Shown here: positions 46,201 to 56,649 of the stretch, piece after piece | Position numbering within the stretch: position 1 is the first letter of the stretch | How the letters are laid out: every line of letters starts with the position of its first letter | Source: Patiria pectinifera | Lineage: Eukaryota > Echinodermata > Asteroidea > Valvatida > Asterinidae | Length of the DNA: 64,000 bases | Reading direction: 5' to 3' | Assembly: GCA_029964075.1 (NCBI GenBank) | Contig: CM057135.1 | Location: 24,950,863 to 25,014,862 of the forward strand | Notes under the pieces: generated by a model | Database searches by the model: none | Seen by the model: only the letters and a program-made list of their open reading frames with translations | Told to the model about the DNA's origin: nothing | Program-made: the position numbers and the translations under genes

Positions 46201-49200
46201 GTAAACAGAGTACACAGTGCTTATACGTCGGTGAAGGATTATTGATATTTCTAGTTGGTTTAATTTCGTGAACTTTGGTCTGTTTTGCTATATGTTGAAA
46301 TGCACAAGTTGATTATATATTACATTGTGTACGCTACACTGAAATTATCGGGTTTTGTTGACTATATTTTTAGACATGCAGAATTTATAAACTGCAAAGA
46401 CACACATTGAAGAATAAACTGTTCAAACACATCTGGAGAATGGATCACTCATAACAAAACATATCAACTTTCTCTCAATTACTTTGAAATACAATGAACC
46501 GTACAAAACCGTCCACATGCACACTTCAATTTATCGCGCTAGTTAAAAACAAATCGATCTGGGTTTATGTCGGGGGTAACAATATATGTTTTAAGATGTA
46601 TTTAATGATTTGCTCTCCTCAATTTTCGGGGACGTCTGTAATTTTAGTTCAAATACAGTCAAGCTAATTTAACCGGTTAATGCTATCTATTAAAAAAAGA
46701 CTCATGTTTACCATAATATTGGCAATTACAGTTGGATCTGCATTTTGTGACTCAAATACGGGCAGTTGGTGTCAATTTCTCAGTAGGCCTACACGTGAAG
46801 ATCAAATGAATCGTTTTTTTTAATCCACTCAGTGTCCCAGAAAATGAAGCTCTCTATTTTAAGTGCCACCTGTAAGTTGGATCCTGTAGCTACGCCATTC
46901 AACACCTGTCCCATCAATTAACATCGAAGCTAGTATTATAGCCAAGATTATATCAACCGGAACTTCCTGCTCGCCTGTCGTATGCCGTCCGTGGCGATTA
47001 GCAACCTCAAAAATGATTTAGCCAAGCTCTCAAACCAACCGACAAGACTTGTGTTTTTGGTTGACAAATTTTACAAAAGGGAGGAATTCTTTTTTTGTTC
47101 CTCTCTAAAAGTGAAACTTGAAAATGAATTAACTGCTGAAATGAAAGGTTTGCGGAAACACCATGTGCGAATGATTTCTCAACTAAAAGAATGGTTCTGA
47201 AAAGAAGTAGAGGTATAAACTCGACGTTTCGGTCAGTATGCTCTGACCGTCTTCAGGAATTAACTGCTGCAAACTGGGTTGACCTGAAATATGTAGGTGA
47301 TTCCCAACGATCAGTCAGTTGACTTATCTTTTGAAAAAAAGAGGTATATTATAACGAAATCGTCTTTCGTTCCCAAATAGCGTGCATGATTTTTCACTGT
47401 TATCTGTTATCTGTTAGCTTCTGTACAAACGCCTGGTGTGGCTATCGCGTACAGCCTCATGGTGTATGTATGAGGATAACTGCCAGAAACACCGGGGCGA
47501 ACCCCTTCTCTTAGCGATAAGTGTTTGCTGGGTTCTTTTACGTGCATTGTTCAACACACGGGACCTACAGCTTTACGTCCCATCCGAAGGACGACGCAAT
47601 AATGGTTAAGTGCCTTGTTCAAGGGCACAAGTGTCCGGGCCCGGGCTTGAACCCCCTCCACTGTTGCCTCTGAAACACCAGAGCATGAGTCCGGTGTTCC
47701 GAACCGCTAGGCCATCTCACCCCACTGTTTTGTCATCAAGTGTAATATCCACCGAGCTGAAACTTCAACATGTTAAATTTTGAACAGTCTTCTTTGGATT
47801 TTGAGTGGTGTTATTTTTGGAAACGAACAAAATCTTTAACAGCAAATGATATGCCTTTGAGAGTCATGACTTCAAGACGGCATCTTATCTATTCATATTG
47901 GGAAGAGATCACTTTTTGGTCCTAATTGCTTAACTCCCATTAAAATTGCCATCCTCTTTTAAAGATGAAGGCCCTAACAACATCGGGAACCGGCCGGGGA
48001 ACATACCCGACAAGCCCGTGCCCTCTCCGCCCCCTGTCGGCCAGATCGCGCGAACCTGCGACGAGATCTACCGGATGGGCTACCGGAACGACAACGAGTA
48101 CGTGATCGACCCCGACGGCCAGGGACTACGCACCGTGCCGGAGTTCAACGTGCGCTGCGAGCTGTCCAGGGGTGAAGGTGAGTATGTTCTGCCTGAACCT
48201 GGGGTGAACGTTAGCTGAACCGGAACCGTGCCTTCCGAACCGGCACTATGTCCGAGGAGCCATATACCGAGCCAGTCAGATCAGCTCTGGTCTCATCAAA
48301 TCGGTTCTGCTCTCATCAAACCGGTTCTGTTCCAATCAAACCGCTTCTGTTCCAATCAAACCGGTTCAGTTCACATTAAACCGGTTCTGTTCCAATCAAA
48401 CTGGTTCTGTCCCAATCAAACCATCATTGTCTCATCCAAACGGGCATTGTCTTGACCCAACCTTTCTGTGCCGACTAAACCGGCCAAAATAATAGGCATC
48501 TACCTTTCCAAACCGGCATTGGCCCGGTTGAACCGACACTGTCTCAGCCAAACAGGGACAGTGCCAACAAAAGCAGTACCGTACAGCCCAAACCAGCATT
48601 GTCTCGACCAAACCGAGACAATGGCAGCCAAACTGACTTGTGCCTTCCAAATCGTTGCTGTGCCGGCCAAACCGGTCTCGGTCAGGTCAAACCGGCATTG
48701 TCTCGGTCAAACGGGCAACGTGCCTTCCAAACTAGTACCGTGCCAGCCAAACCGGAATGTTGCCGGCCGAACGGCCTTAGCACGTTCAAACCGGCATGGG
48801 CCAGGCCAAACGTGCACCGTGCCGGAATAACCAGCATTTTCCGGGCCAAACCGGCATTGCTCCTTCGTAGCCTAACTGCCACTGACCAGCAACGGCCTCG
48901 GCAAAACAAACAACATGCCGGCCACACATCCCAGCCAAACCGGTACTGTAGCAGCCAATACCAAATCTAAAAGCTGGACTTGAAAGATATTAGTTGTGAT
49001 TTATCCTCCCGATGTTCTTGCCACAGGCGTGACGATAGTCGGGCACAACTACGAAACCGAGCCGGTCTTTGTGTCGGGCTACGAGCAGCCCGGCTCGTTC
49101 CAGCTGCAGATCCGCTACACCAACGCCGACTTCGAGCAACTGGAAGCACTGACACAGGCCTCGGCTAGCTGTGAACAGTACATCAAGGTGAGCCAAAACA

Positions 49201-51386
49201 CCCATTACAAAGGGATGGAGATGACTTGGGGAGTCAGGTTGGCGTAGCGGTACTTTCCTCGCCTTCCACCGCTGTGACCCGGGTTCGAATCCCGCCTGGG
49301 CCAACATGTGGATTGGGTTTTCAGTCCCTACCTGATTCCGTGGGTTTTCCCCAGAATATTCTTCTGGGGTTTTCCTCCCACCTCTAAAACTGTAATTTCT
49401 TCTCATTGTCTCCTCTCTACAGGTTTCTTCAGGCTTGCGAGCTACAGTGCCTAGGTTTTTTTTTTTATGAATCTTGGTTTCATTACCAGAACTTAATAAT
49501 AATAATGCAAACTCGTAGTCATTTCTGTAGTTTAGTGTGTGTCGTTGGCAGAATATTCCGAATGTGGGTTTCTTAACCCAGCCAGGAGATATTGTCCTAG
49601 TGTTCTTGGGCAAGACATTTTACTGCAATCACGTCTTTTAAACCCGGGTAAAATCACCGGTACTTTGATCGCAGAGACGGTTCAGATTTCATCAGGAGTT
49701 TACTGAATGTTTTACTGAACTTGGAATAGAGGGCAAGTTGTTTACCTTCGCTTATGGCTCAAAGAACATGTTAATTGGCTGATACTGTATTTTTATTGAC
49801 AGTTATATTTGTTGTTTAATTTTTTTTAGATTGTGTGTATGGGAGCGGTCCTGTTCCGGGCCCAATTGCGGCGAGGCCACCGCGACTACGGCTGGTGGAT
49901 CGCCCGTGACGGCACCCGTATGATGAGCTGGGGCGGTGTGCCCTCCTCCCCGGACAGTGGGCAGTGTGCTTGTGATCTAGACGGTAAGACAGAAAGAGTT
50001 TTCAGCTGCTTAAGGCAAAAAAAAAAATCTCCGGTTTCTGGTATGGAGCTTGCCCAAAAAGTGGTGCAGCGACGCCTTTTTTTTTTTTTATCTGATTTTT
50101 TTGCTTCAAATGTCGGCTGATGACTGCAAATGGTGCCCGACTAAACTTAGTGCAAATATATGGGAGTCCAGAGAGGCCATATAAAGCTTATTCTCGACCA
50201 TAACCCAATCTAAAAACACGTTAAAATTGTGCAGCAGCAGGATTCCAGTCAAACCAGTGAGTTTGGCGGTTTTGAGACATCATCTTTCATTGAAAAAAAA
50301 CTTTTTCATTTTGCCGACGCGCATGGTTACGGCGACGCGCGCGCATACCAGAAACCGGAGACCTTTTTTTGGCCTAAGCGGATTTTTTTTCTTTTTCTGC
50401 TCAGTAGAAACCAGTCAAGAATCAGTAACCAGCTATCAAAGACGAATAACTTGTTTTAACTGGTAACCTATTTTTGTTTAGCAAGTATGTTGTAGGTTTC
50501 GCTAAGTGTTTTTGTTTATTTTCTGCTTTGCACATTTATTTGCTAAACAAATTGGTGAGTTGGTTTCCGGATGTTCAACGAAACATTGCAAGCCTCTTTC
50601 CTGTTTGAATTGTACGGTTAGTTGGATATTACACTATAATTCGAGAAAACAGTGCAAAACCATGCACAACCTTTTCATCACGAAACACGATTTGACTCGT
50701 TATTTCCAACGAACACTCGACTGACTGATCTTGGAAATAGCCTACATTTCTTGATTTCTTCTCAATGACAGCAAGCCAAACGGAATGATTTTACGGGGTG
50801 TGGAGTACCAGTACGATGTTTAATCAAAATAACCTTTTTGAAATAATTCGCCAGGGATGAAATTCATGCAAATGATGCCTTTAAGCATGTCTCACCGATT
50901 TCAGTTATCTATGTCCATAATTAGTCTGAGTATGCAACACATGCCTCATGAATTATTCAATTTTTTCCTTTCAAGGCAACCAATCACTGTGGCGATCCTT
51001 GGATAAGTATATACATGTATACCAAAATCACATTATAATACTGTATCAATCGCCAATGAAACACTACAATCTGTTTTGGGTGTTGGTTCACTCATCCCAT
51101 TGACGTTACTGGCTCCATACACCAGAGACAATCTCTACAAAACCTGGATTCCTATTTATCAAGAAAACAATGTTATCTCTGCCCGTTTACAGGATCTTGC
51201 GTCAACTCCCATTTCAAGTGCAACTGCGACTCCAACAACAAGTTCTGGTCCGAGGACTCGGGCTTCCTGACGGACAAGCGCTACCTGCCGGTCCGCATGG
51301 TCTACCTGGGCGACACGGGCGGCACCAAGGAGAAATCATGGCTCACCCTGGGCGAGCTCCGCTGCAAAGGGTTTAGCGGAGAATAA
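42957..51386 (+). CDS. Gene B: secreted coiled-coil / CNTNAP-type fibrinogen-like protein, paralog of gene A
   Basis: Predicted secreted protein of about 338 residues. Exons are 42957-43251, 47965-48177, 49027-49187, 49830-49983 and 51193-51386 (1017 nt including stop; phases 1,1,0,1). The ATG at 42957 follows AAA and starts a leader (MQHSLPTGLVLFVGLLATFT). Residues 30-80 are charged and helical, probably a coiled coil. A Pro/Gly linker follows, then TCDEIYRMGY with EYVIDPDG, then CEQYIK, YGWWIARDG, SWGGVP, a five-cysteine cluster CAC...C...CNCD, FLTDKRYLPV, GDTGG and LTLGELRCKG. These match the CNTNAP/neurexin IV fibrinogen-like domain in order and spacing. No membrane segment is seen. A TTTGTTGCAG acceptor seven bases before the ATG suggests a further non-coding 5' exon. 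Function unknown. It lies about 12 kb from gene A, transcribed away from it. Confidence 0.88.
43417..43733 (+). repeat. Direct repeat, right copy (start of gene B intron 1)
   Basis: Partner of 42063-42376, about 1.35 kb apart; the first coding exon of gene B lies between them. Confidence 0.75.
43734..43990 (+). mobile_element. tRNA-derived SINE, copy 1, with rearranged body
   Basis: CCCGCAAGCTCGATGGTCGAGTGGTAAGACGTCTGCACTAG-type A-box half at 43848, B-box-like GGTTTCGAGTCCC at 43909, then CACTCGGGAGGTAACACACTGAG. A stray body segment (GACGTCGGTGAAGGGC, CACCCCGGACGCAAA) lies just upstream at 43730-43790. Confidence 0.6.
43991..46080. other. Gene B intron 1, no exon recognised
   Basis: A G-rich block at 44020-44180 repeats TCATTTTCxGGGG. 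44470-44800 holds two diverged copies of a block with AAAAGATCCT and TTGTCGAA. 45120-45310 resembles 50600-50770 (CATGCA... CACGAAAC..GATTT, CCTACATTTCT, AATGACAGNAAGCC). Confidence 0.4.
46096..46245 (+). mobile_element. tRNA-derived SINE, copy 2
   Basis: CCCGCAAGCTCAGTGGTCGAG (A box), GCACTAGAAAGCAGG, GGGTTTGAGTCCC (B box), then TTTCACTCGGGAGGTAAAC and TACGTCGGTGAAGGA. Better preserved than copy 1. Confidence 0.68.
46250..47210. other. Gene B intron 1, no exon recognised
   Basis: A 72-codon open frame at 46982-47200 is rich in Lys/Leu and unrecognised; it stops just before the hammerhead-like motif. Confidence 0.35.
47210..47262 (-). ncRNA. Hammerhead-like / Penelope-type motif
   Basis: The - strand reads CCTGAAGAC, a stem GGTCAG with loop AGCATA and CTGACC, then GAAACGTCGAG. 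CTGANGA, a stem and GAAAC-GTC are the hammerhead core elements, and such motifs flank Penelope-like elements. There is one extra base after CTGAAGA, so activity is doubtful. Confidence 0.3.
47420..47726 (-). mobile_element. tRNA-derived SINE
   Basis: The - strand begins GGGGTGAGATGGCCTAGCGG (A box), continues GGACTCATGCTCTGGTGTTTC, and has the B box GGGGTTCAAGCCC, then CTTGTGCCCTTGAACAAGGC. Confidence 0.65.
47965..48177 (+). CDS. Gene B exon 2: linker and domain start
   Basis: The acceptor is CTTTTAAAG and the donor GTGAGT, phase 1 to phase 1. It encodes a Pro-rich linker (PDKPVPSPPPVG) and the first domain cysteine pair (TCDEIYR, FNVRCELS). There is no PQPE array, unlike gene A. Confidence 0.87.
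48200..48960. repeat. 20-bp minisatellite filling gene B intron 2
   Basis: Degenerate units of AAACCGGTTCTGTTCCAATC shading into AAACCGGCATTGTCTCGGTC run almost from the donor at 48178 to 60 bp before the acceptor at 49026. Several frames stay open through it, but none is a gene. Confidence 0.85.
49027..49187 (+). CDS. Gene B exon 3: central fibrinogen-like segment
   Basis: The acceptor is CTTGCCACAG and the donor GTGAGC, phase 1 to phase 0. It encodes GVTIVGHNYETEPV... ...LEALTQASASCEQYIK. Confidence 0.87.
49229..49480 (+). mobile_element. tRNA-derived SINE in gene B intron 3
   Basis: GTTGGCGTAGCGGTACTTTCC (A box), CCGGGTTCGAATCCCGC (B box), then GTGGATTGGGTTTTCAGTCC and GTGGGTTTTCCCC. The tRNA-like head is well kept. 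Confidence 0.7.
49830..49983 (+). CDS. Gene B exon 4
   Basis: The acceptor is ATTTTTTTTAG and the donor GTAAGA, phase 0 to phase 1. It encodes IVCMGAVLFRAQ, DYGWWIARDGTRMMSWGG and QCACDLDG, the first two cysteines of the cluster. Confidence 0.87.
50006..50381. mobile_element. MITE in gene B intron 4
   Basis: Inverted ends: CTGCTTAAGGCAAAA...TCTCCGGTTTCTGGTAT against ATACCAGAAACCGGAGACC...GGCCTAAGCGG. It starts 22 bp after the exon 4 donor. Confidence 0.65.
51193..51386 (+). CDS. Gene B exon 5: C-terminus
   Basis: The acceptor is CGTTTACAG, phase 1. It encodes SCVNSHFKCNCD, the LTDKRYLPVRMVYLGDTGG stretch, LTLGELRCKG, then FSGE and TAA at 51384-51386. Confidence 0.88.
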
Positions 51387-51691
51387 CAATTTACCGAGAT
51401 AAAAACAATATCTCTCAAAAACTGAGAAACCTTCTGGGCACTTCTCGGGCGCTCTTGCCAGCTTTTTTTTATTAGCACAGCTGAATTCTGTTCTCGGATT
51501 ATGGTATTCGAATATTTAGAATTGTTAGCGAGTTGTAAATTCTTGGATTCAAATACGTGTTTAGTATATGGGAACATTATACATGTAATTAGCGTGCCCA
51601 CAATAATTATGCATAAGTTATATGAATTAAGCCTTTAATCATTAATTGCGCTTGAATAACTCCATTTGGGTGTCATTTACTACAGTGTACT

Positions 51692-51885
51692 CACTATAAA
51701 AAAAGTTGGGCAAATGTGTCCCCCCCCCCAATGTTGGTCAACATATTAACTGCCAACACTCTGAGGCAAATTCTTTCCAATAGTTGGTCAAGTTTTACCG
51801 GAATTAACCAACAGTGAGGTAACTTCATAGCAATGTTGGAAAATAGCATCACCCAACAGTGTTTTTACCTTACTTTTTTAGAGTG
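51692..51885. mobile_element. Short MITE downstream of gene B
   Basis: CACTATAAAAAAAGTTGG at one end and CTTTTTTAGAGTG at the other, with inner TTGGTCAA/CCAACA words like the element at 8143-8585. Confidence 0.5.
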
Positions 51886-51889
51886 TATT

Positions 51890-52435
51890 TAAAAACCTCA
51901 TAATTATTATTATTGCAAACTTTTGGTTTTGAATCGAGTTTGACCAAGATTCGGGATTCCGAAGTATTCAGTTCGGACAGTTTGCATTAACGTTCGAAAT
52001 TTGAAAAAGTCTCGAGTAGTCTTGAATTTCACAATTTGTTGTTACTTTTTGTATTAGGTAATTTACATGTAAAAATAAGTAACAATGCATGGTATTTTTC
52101 ATTCAAAAATCAGCCATAATATTATTATCGATACATTTTTTTTGTTTGTTTATAATAAAACTATTCTGAATTCTGAATTATGTTAGATAAAAAAAAAACA
52201 CTCTACGTGTTGCCACAGTGTTTTGACAGTTTTTCTCCGTGACTATGTGTGGCTGTTGGTATGTCGTGCAAAATGTTAACTGGCTCCCGTGGCCCTAAAG
52301 AACTTTTTAGCAAGATACCTAAAATGTTTGTCAATCACACCATGATATTTTCCCATACCGTACCTTGATAAAAGGACACTTCTAGGGCGGGGGACCTGGG
52401 GAATAAGGATTTTTGGGGGTGCGTTGAATGATTAT
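51890..52435. other. No gene recognised
   Basis: AT-rich. Confidence 0.4.
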
Positions 52436-52440
52436 GCTTG

Positions 52441-52826
52441 CAGGGGCGGATCCAGGAATTTTCGCAGGGGGGGGGGTTTCATCGGCCAAAAAATCTGAAA
52501 TGTAGACAGGGTTTTTTTCTCCGGACACTTGGCCTCCGAAAATCAATGGGGTGGGGGGGCTCGTACCATACTTTCAATGGGGGCGCTGTTCAAATCCGAC
52601 GATTATTAACACTATATCACAGAATAGTGTACATAATACCCAACCAAGCTGGCTCTGTCCGTATTTTGTGCAAAGGCGGACATTATTACCAGTAAATAAT
52701 TTTGCGGGTCAGAGCGGGGGGAGGGGGGGTGCGCATTCTTTTTCATGAATTTCTATGGAAATTTTATTTGAAAGAGCTGGGGGGTTTGGATCTCCCCCCC
52801 CCCCCCCACCCCGGATCCGCGCCTGG
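52441..52826. mobile_element. MITE with CAGGGGCGGATCCAGG ends
   Basis: The right end CCCGGATCCGCGCCTGG is the near complement. G-runs inside the left arm and a C15 run in the right arm. Confidence 0.6.
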
Positions 52827-52829
52827 CTT

Positions 52830-54830
52830 GGTTTATGAATATACATGTAAATCGCAAACTTAATGAGATGCATGAAACATAACGGCAGTCAGATTGCATG
52901 CGGGGTTTTCTGGAGCTCAACTTCGATTAAGGTAGAGGCGAGCCGATTTGTTGATAGTTTTCCCACATGAGAGTACCGACGTAGAGGATGAAGACGCTGC
53001 CTCCAATCCACAGAAATATCATGAGATATTGACAGTATCATTGAATAAGACATCCCTAGTAGACGGGAGCGAACCTAGTATCTCCCTAGCCGGTGACGGT
53101 GGACCGTCCTGCCGTCCAACCATCCCAAATCGACTGCCCAGCCCGATCCCGATAATATGTTGTAATGAAATATCAAGATACGACAAAAGCCAAACATAAT
53201 AGTGAGAGTTGGTTTAAAGAGATTTGATGAACAATCTTCAAGACCAAAAAAAAAAAAAACACACACACACACACACCAAGCAGTAAGTGGTCCACAGCAC
53301 ACTGCTGAAATACAGATATTTTATAAGGCCCTACGATTCTTGTACAATTTAATTTGCAATATTATCAATACTTTCAAGCTAGTGATTGGACAAAGTTTGT
53401 TGGAAGCATTTCCTTCATTAATTATAATACTGCTCGGCATATTAGAAAAAGCTGCAATATTTCTCATGAAAAGCTCCTTCTAAAGTTTGTACATATCCAA
53501 TTTAACATCCTCCATGCACTAATAAGAATAAATAATATGCCAGTGAGACTCTGCTCCAACGAAACCCTGACATAGTTGCAGAAGTTGGCTTCTCACAAAG
53601 GGCATGTGAAGACATTTGGGGTGGAACGGACCATTTTGAGGTTTTTGAAATTTCCGAATCAGGAACTAGCCTATAGGCTAAAGTTTCAACCTCCAAAAAT
53701 ATAAATATAATCCATCAAGCAGAAGTGTGTTTTGGGGTAGATTTAGTGAAAATAGAAACGTGTAAAGAAATGTATGCAAAAACAAAAAACATTTCAATAT
53801 GGGTGTTTATCCCATAATTGGGCTGTCAGGCTTTTGTCACTTAAAGCTTCTCCCAGGGATGATAGGGTCACGGTATCTACGAAGATCATACATCATTTCG
53901 AAGCTGAAAACCTCAGGAATTTGAAAATGCCTAAACCTGAGCAAATATTGCCAACTTAGTCAGGGTTTTGTGGGAGCACTGTCACAACTTCATTCAATTC
54001 AAATGATAAGTTACATATGCTACCAATTAAAGGTGGTTATTTCATTTTCGGACATTGGCTGACCACAATGCATGCACCATTAATGATCATGTGACCCAAC
54101 GGGCACTGATACGTCTACCATACCACATTGCAAATTTTAGAATTACAAACACTTATATTACCAAAAAAAAACGTGGAACCATTGCAACATACAATATTGG
54201 CAATTGATATCATGGAGTTCATTTGGCTATATATATCATAATACTATTTTAATACAGATATTTTAAACTACCAAGTAATTTTTTTTTTTACAAAAACTCA
54301 CAAAATCGTTTCTTGTTACCTTGTAATTTAGCCAACTTGAAAGCACTCCACCCAATTCACTAGGAACATTGGTTTCATTGCTCAGGTCTTGGTGGCTCAA
54401 AACAACAGACTGCATCTGCAATTTGTGCTTTCGGAGTTCGGACACCATTAAAAAAATCAATGATGGGCTAGTTATGCGCCTATCAATTATTTCCCCCCCC
54501 CCCCCCCCCCCCCCCGGCTGCCCCACCCAAGATGTGGGGATTGTCACTTTTGAAGTGACAAAATCCCCACCTCTCGGGCAAAATTTAAGGGCAAAATTTA
54601 AGTGACAATATCCGACCACGCCCCGACATACATACGTGGGGCGCACTAGGCGCATTATTAATAAGTGCCTTTTAAATGCCCGAGGTAGATTGTCATCTAT
54701 TGAGTACACAGATTAAGATCACAAGTACATTGTCATCTATTGAGTAAACAGATTAGGCCAAAAACAAGTGGCCTCTATGGATAGTTGGCCACTATGGAAC
54801 AGTATACAAATATTGACTGCTTCCAGTGGT
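52830..54830. other. No gene; simple repeats
   Basis: CA microsatellite at 53257-53276, a C-run at 54493-54515 with a GTGGGGATTGTCACTT hairpin beyond it (54535-54575), and a 40-bp direct repeat GTACATTGTCATCTATTGAG at 54688-54760. Confidence 0.5.
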
Positions 54831-54840
54831 GTAGTAAAAC

Positions 54841-55373
54841 TTCGCTCGTACCCCCCGCCCTGCAAACAGGACGCTGGGATACTCTGATGAATTCGCGCTC
54901 TGATTGGTTGGATTTTGCGTGGACAGTGACCTGTGCGTCATCAAGGCAAGGTTTGCAACGGCCGTTAAGACTGATTCATTACTCATTTATTCCAGTTTAG
55001 AGATGTTTTGTTCTCGTTGAAAAGCGTAATAATGTAGGAAATTCTGTAAAACTTATCTGTGTTGCAAATTTATAATTCCCGTCACTCGCTCAGGCTCCGT
55101 TTCGAATCAAGAACGTTCGGATTGCATTATGCGACGCTCAAAATTTTGTCCACATGGTCCGCAATGAAACAGAAATCACATCCGGTATGGAATGTGCGCA
55201 ATTCTATGGTAAGTTTTCGGATAGCATTTGCGCACATTGTCTAACTGCGGTCTTGAACAGCTGCAGCCAGATGCTTTATACAAAGGTCATATAGGCCACT
55301 TCCTTCACAAGATTCTGTGAAGCTCATCAGAGTATCCCAGCGTCCTGTTTACAGGGCGGGGGGTACGAGCGAA
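54841..55373. mobile_element. Mutator-like (MULE) MITE with 9-bp target duplication
   Basis: 533 bp. The left end TTCGCTCGTACCCCCCGCCC is the exact complement of the right end; the arms run about 60 bp (CAGGACGCTGGGATACTCTG). TAGTAAAAC at 54832-54840 and 55374-55382 is a perfect 9-bp direct repeat, as expected for the Mutator superfamily. Confidence 0.88.
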
Positions 55374-55382
55374 TAGTAAAAC

Positions 55383-56330
55383 TAGCCTCCCGAGGTGATC
55401 ATGAAGCACCGATGAGCACTGCGGACAAGTTGCCACAACGAAAAGTGGCCAGTGCGCTGCATCATTCTCTAATAAGGTGCTTAATTTTGTTGCACATACA
55501 TGTAGAAACCTCGTGTGTAATCTTTGTCTTGACACCAAAACAAAAACAAATTCAAGATGGCTGCAGAATGCACAGGTTCTGTTGTGCATGTATGCTTACA
55601 TTTACAAATTAAACAAACGACACTAATTCAACACAAGGCATCATGATTAAATTAAACCAGACATGGCACACGATCATTTATCACATACATAATTTGTATA
55701 GACCTGATTTTCAACATACAGATTACTGCATGCCCGAGCCACACACACAAGCAGGCTTGTCAACAAAAATACAGTTACAATGCATTACTCAGTGTACTTG
55801 TCATTTATTTAAAGGTGGATCAGACCATTTTGCAGCTATCCAAAAAGTAACCGACCAAATTATTGTGGGGAAAAATCTTACTTGATTTAATACAGTAATG
55901 ACAAATAAACACCATGTGAAATGTTTCCTTCTGGCGCGCTGTCATTTTCAAGACAACAGCAAAAGAAGGTCACTTCCAAAGATGTGTCAAGTGACACATT
56001 TTTGGATTTTTTTGTGAATCCGCCCCTATGCATTGTAATGTGAAGCTGGTTTGCAACTGGGCGATATCCATGAATGGGCGACAACCGGCAGAATGAGAAT
56101 CGCGTCCTGAATGCTGAGTTTGGGATTGTGTCACAAGACAGATGTGGACAAGTTGTGAAAAGTTCATCCACTATAGGCCCATGGTATTTGTTGCAGGATT
56201 CCGAAACAATTTTCCCACAAATCCTCCCGCAGTGAAATAATAACAGTATGTTAACTATGTACATTTAACTTCATTGCCGGAGAAACTCAGGCCAGTTGTT
56301 CAGAATACTGCAATCAATTAATAAATAAAT
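55383..56330. other. No gene recognised
   Basis: 55900-56000 has a CTGGCGCGCTGTCATTTTCAAG fragment resembling the palindrome family. Confidence 0.35.
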
Positions 56331-56645
56331 TGTGGAGGACTAATCGTCCTCGGTACTCGCGGCAGAAGCTGAATCGGGAATGACGCAGCTACAAGGTGGT
56401 CGAGCTGAAGGCATATACAGACACCTAAGGCCAGCCTAGCCGCCATACCATCCATGCCTGACCACGGAGCACAACCAGAGATCGAAAGTATTTACTTTTT
56501 GCGGAGGGAGGAAAACCGGAGAGCCCGGCAAAAAACCCTCGTGGCGCAAGAGAGAATCAACCAACAACTCTACTCACATATCACCTGCGCCGGGAAGGGA
56601 ATCGAACCCGGGCCGCGGGAGGCTAGTTTTACTTCACCACTCGAA
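56330..56645 (-). mobile_element. tRNA-derived SINE
   Basis: The - strand carries CCCGGGTTCGATTCCC (B box), GGCGCAGGTGATATGTGAG, TCTCCGGTTTTCCTCCCTCC and a CTTGTAGCTGCGTCATTCCC tail. The 5' A box is degraded. Confidence 0.6.
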
Positions 56646-56649
56646 GCAA

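Noticed and set aside
48228-48970. Open frames of 75-123 codons on both strands
   Set aside because: They run through the 20-bp minisatellite in gene B intron 2.
49229-49310. Possible functional tRNA gene
   Set aside because: The head is tRNA-like, but it is followed by a standard SINE body with no acceptor pairing or terminator.
52441-52826. Poly-G and poly-C runs as a G-quadruplex regulator
   Set aside because: The runs belong to the arms of a MITE repeated elsewhere in the window (17.8, 19.9 and 22.3 kb).
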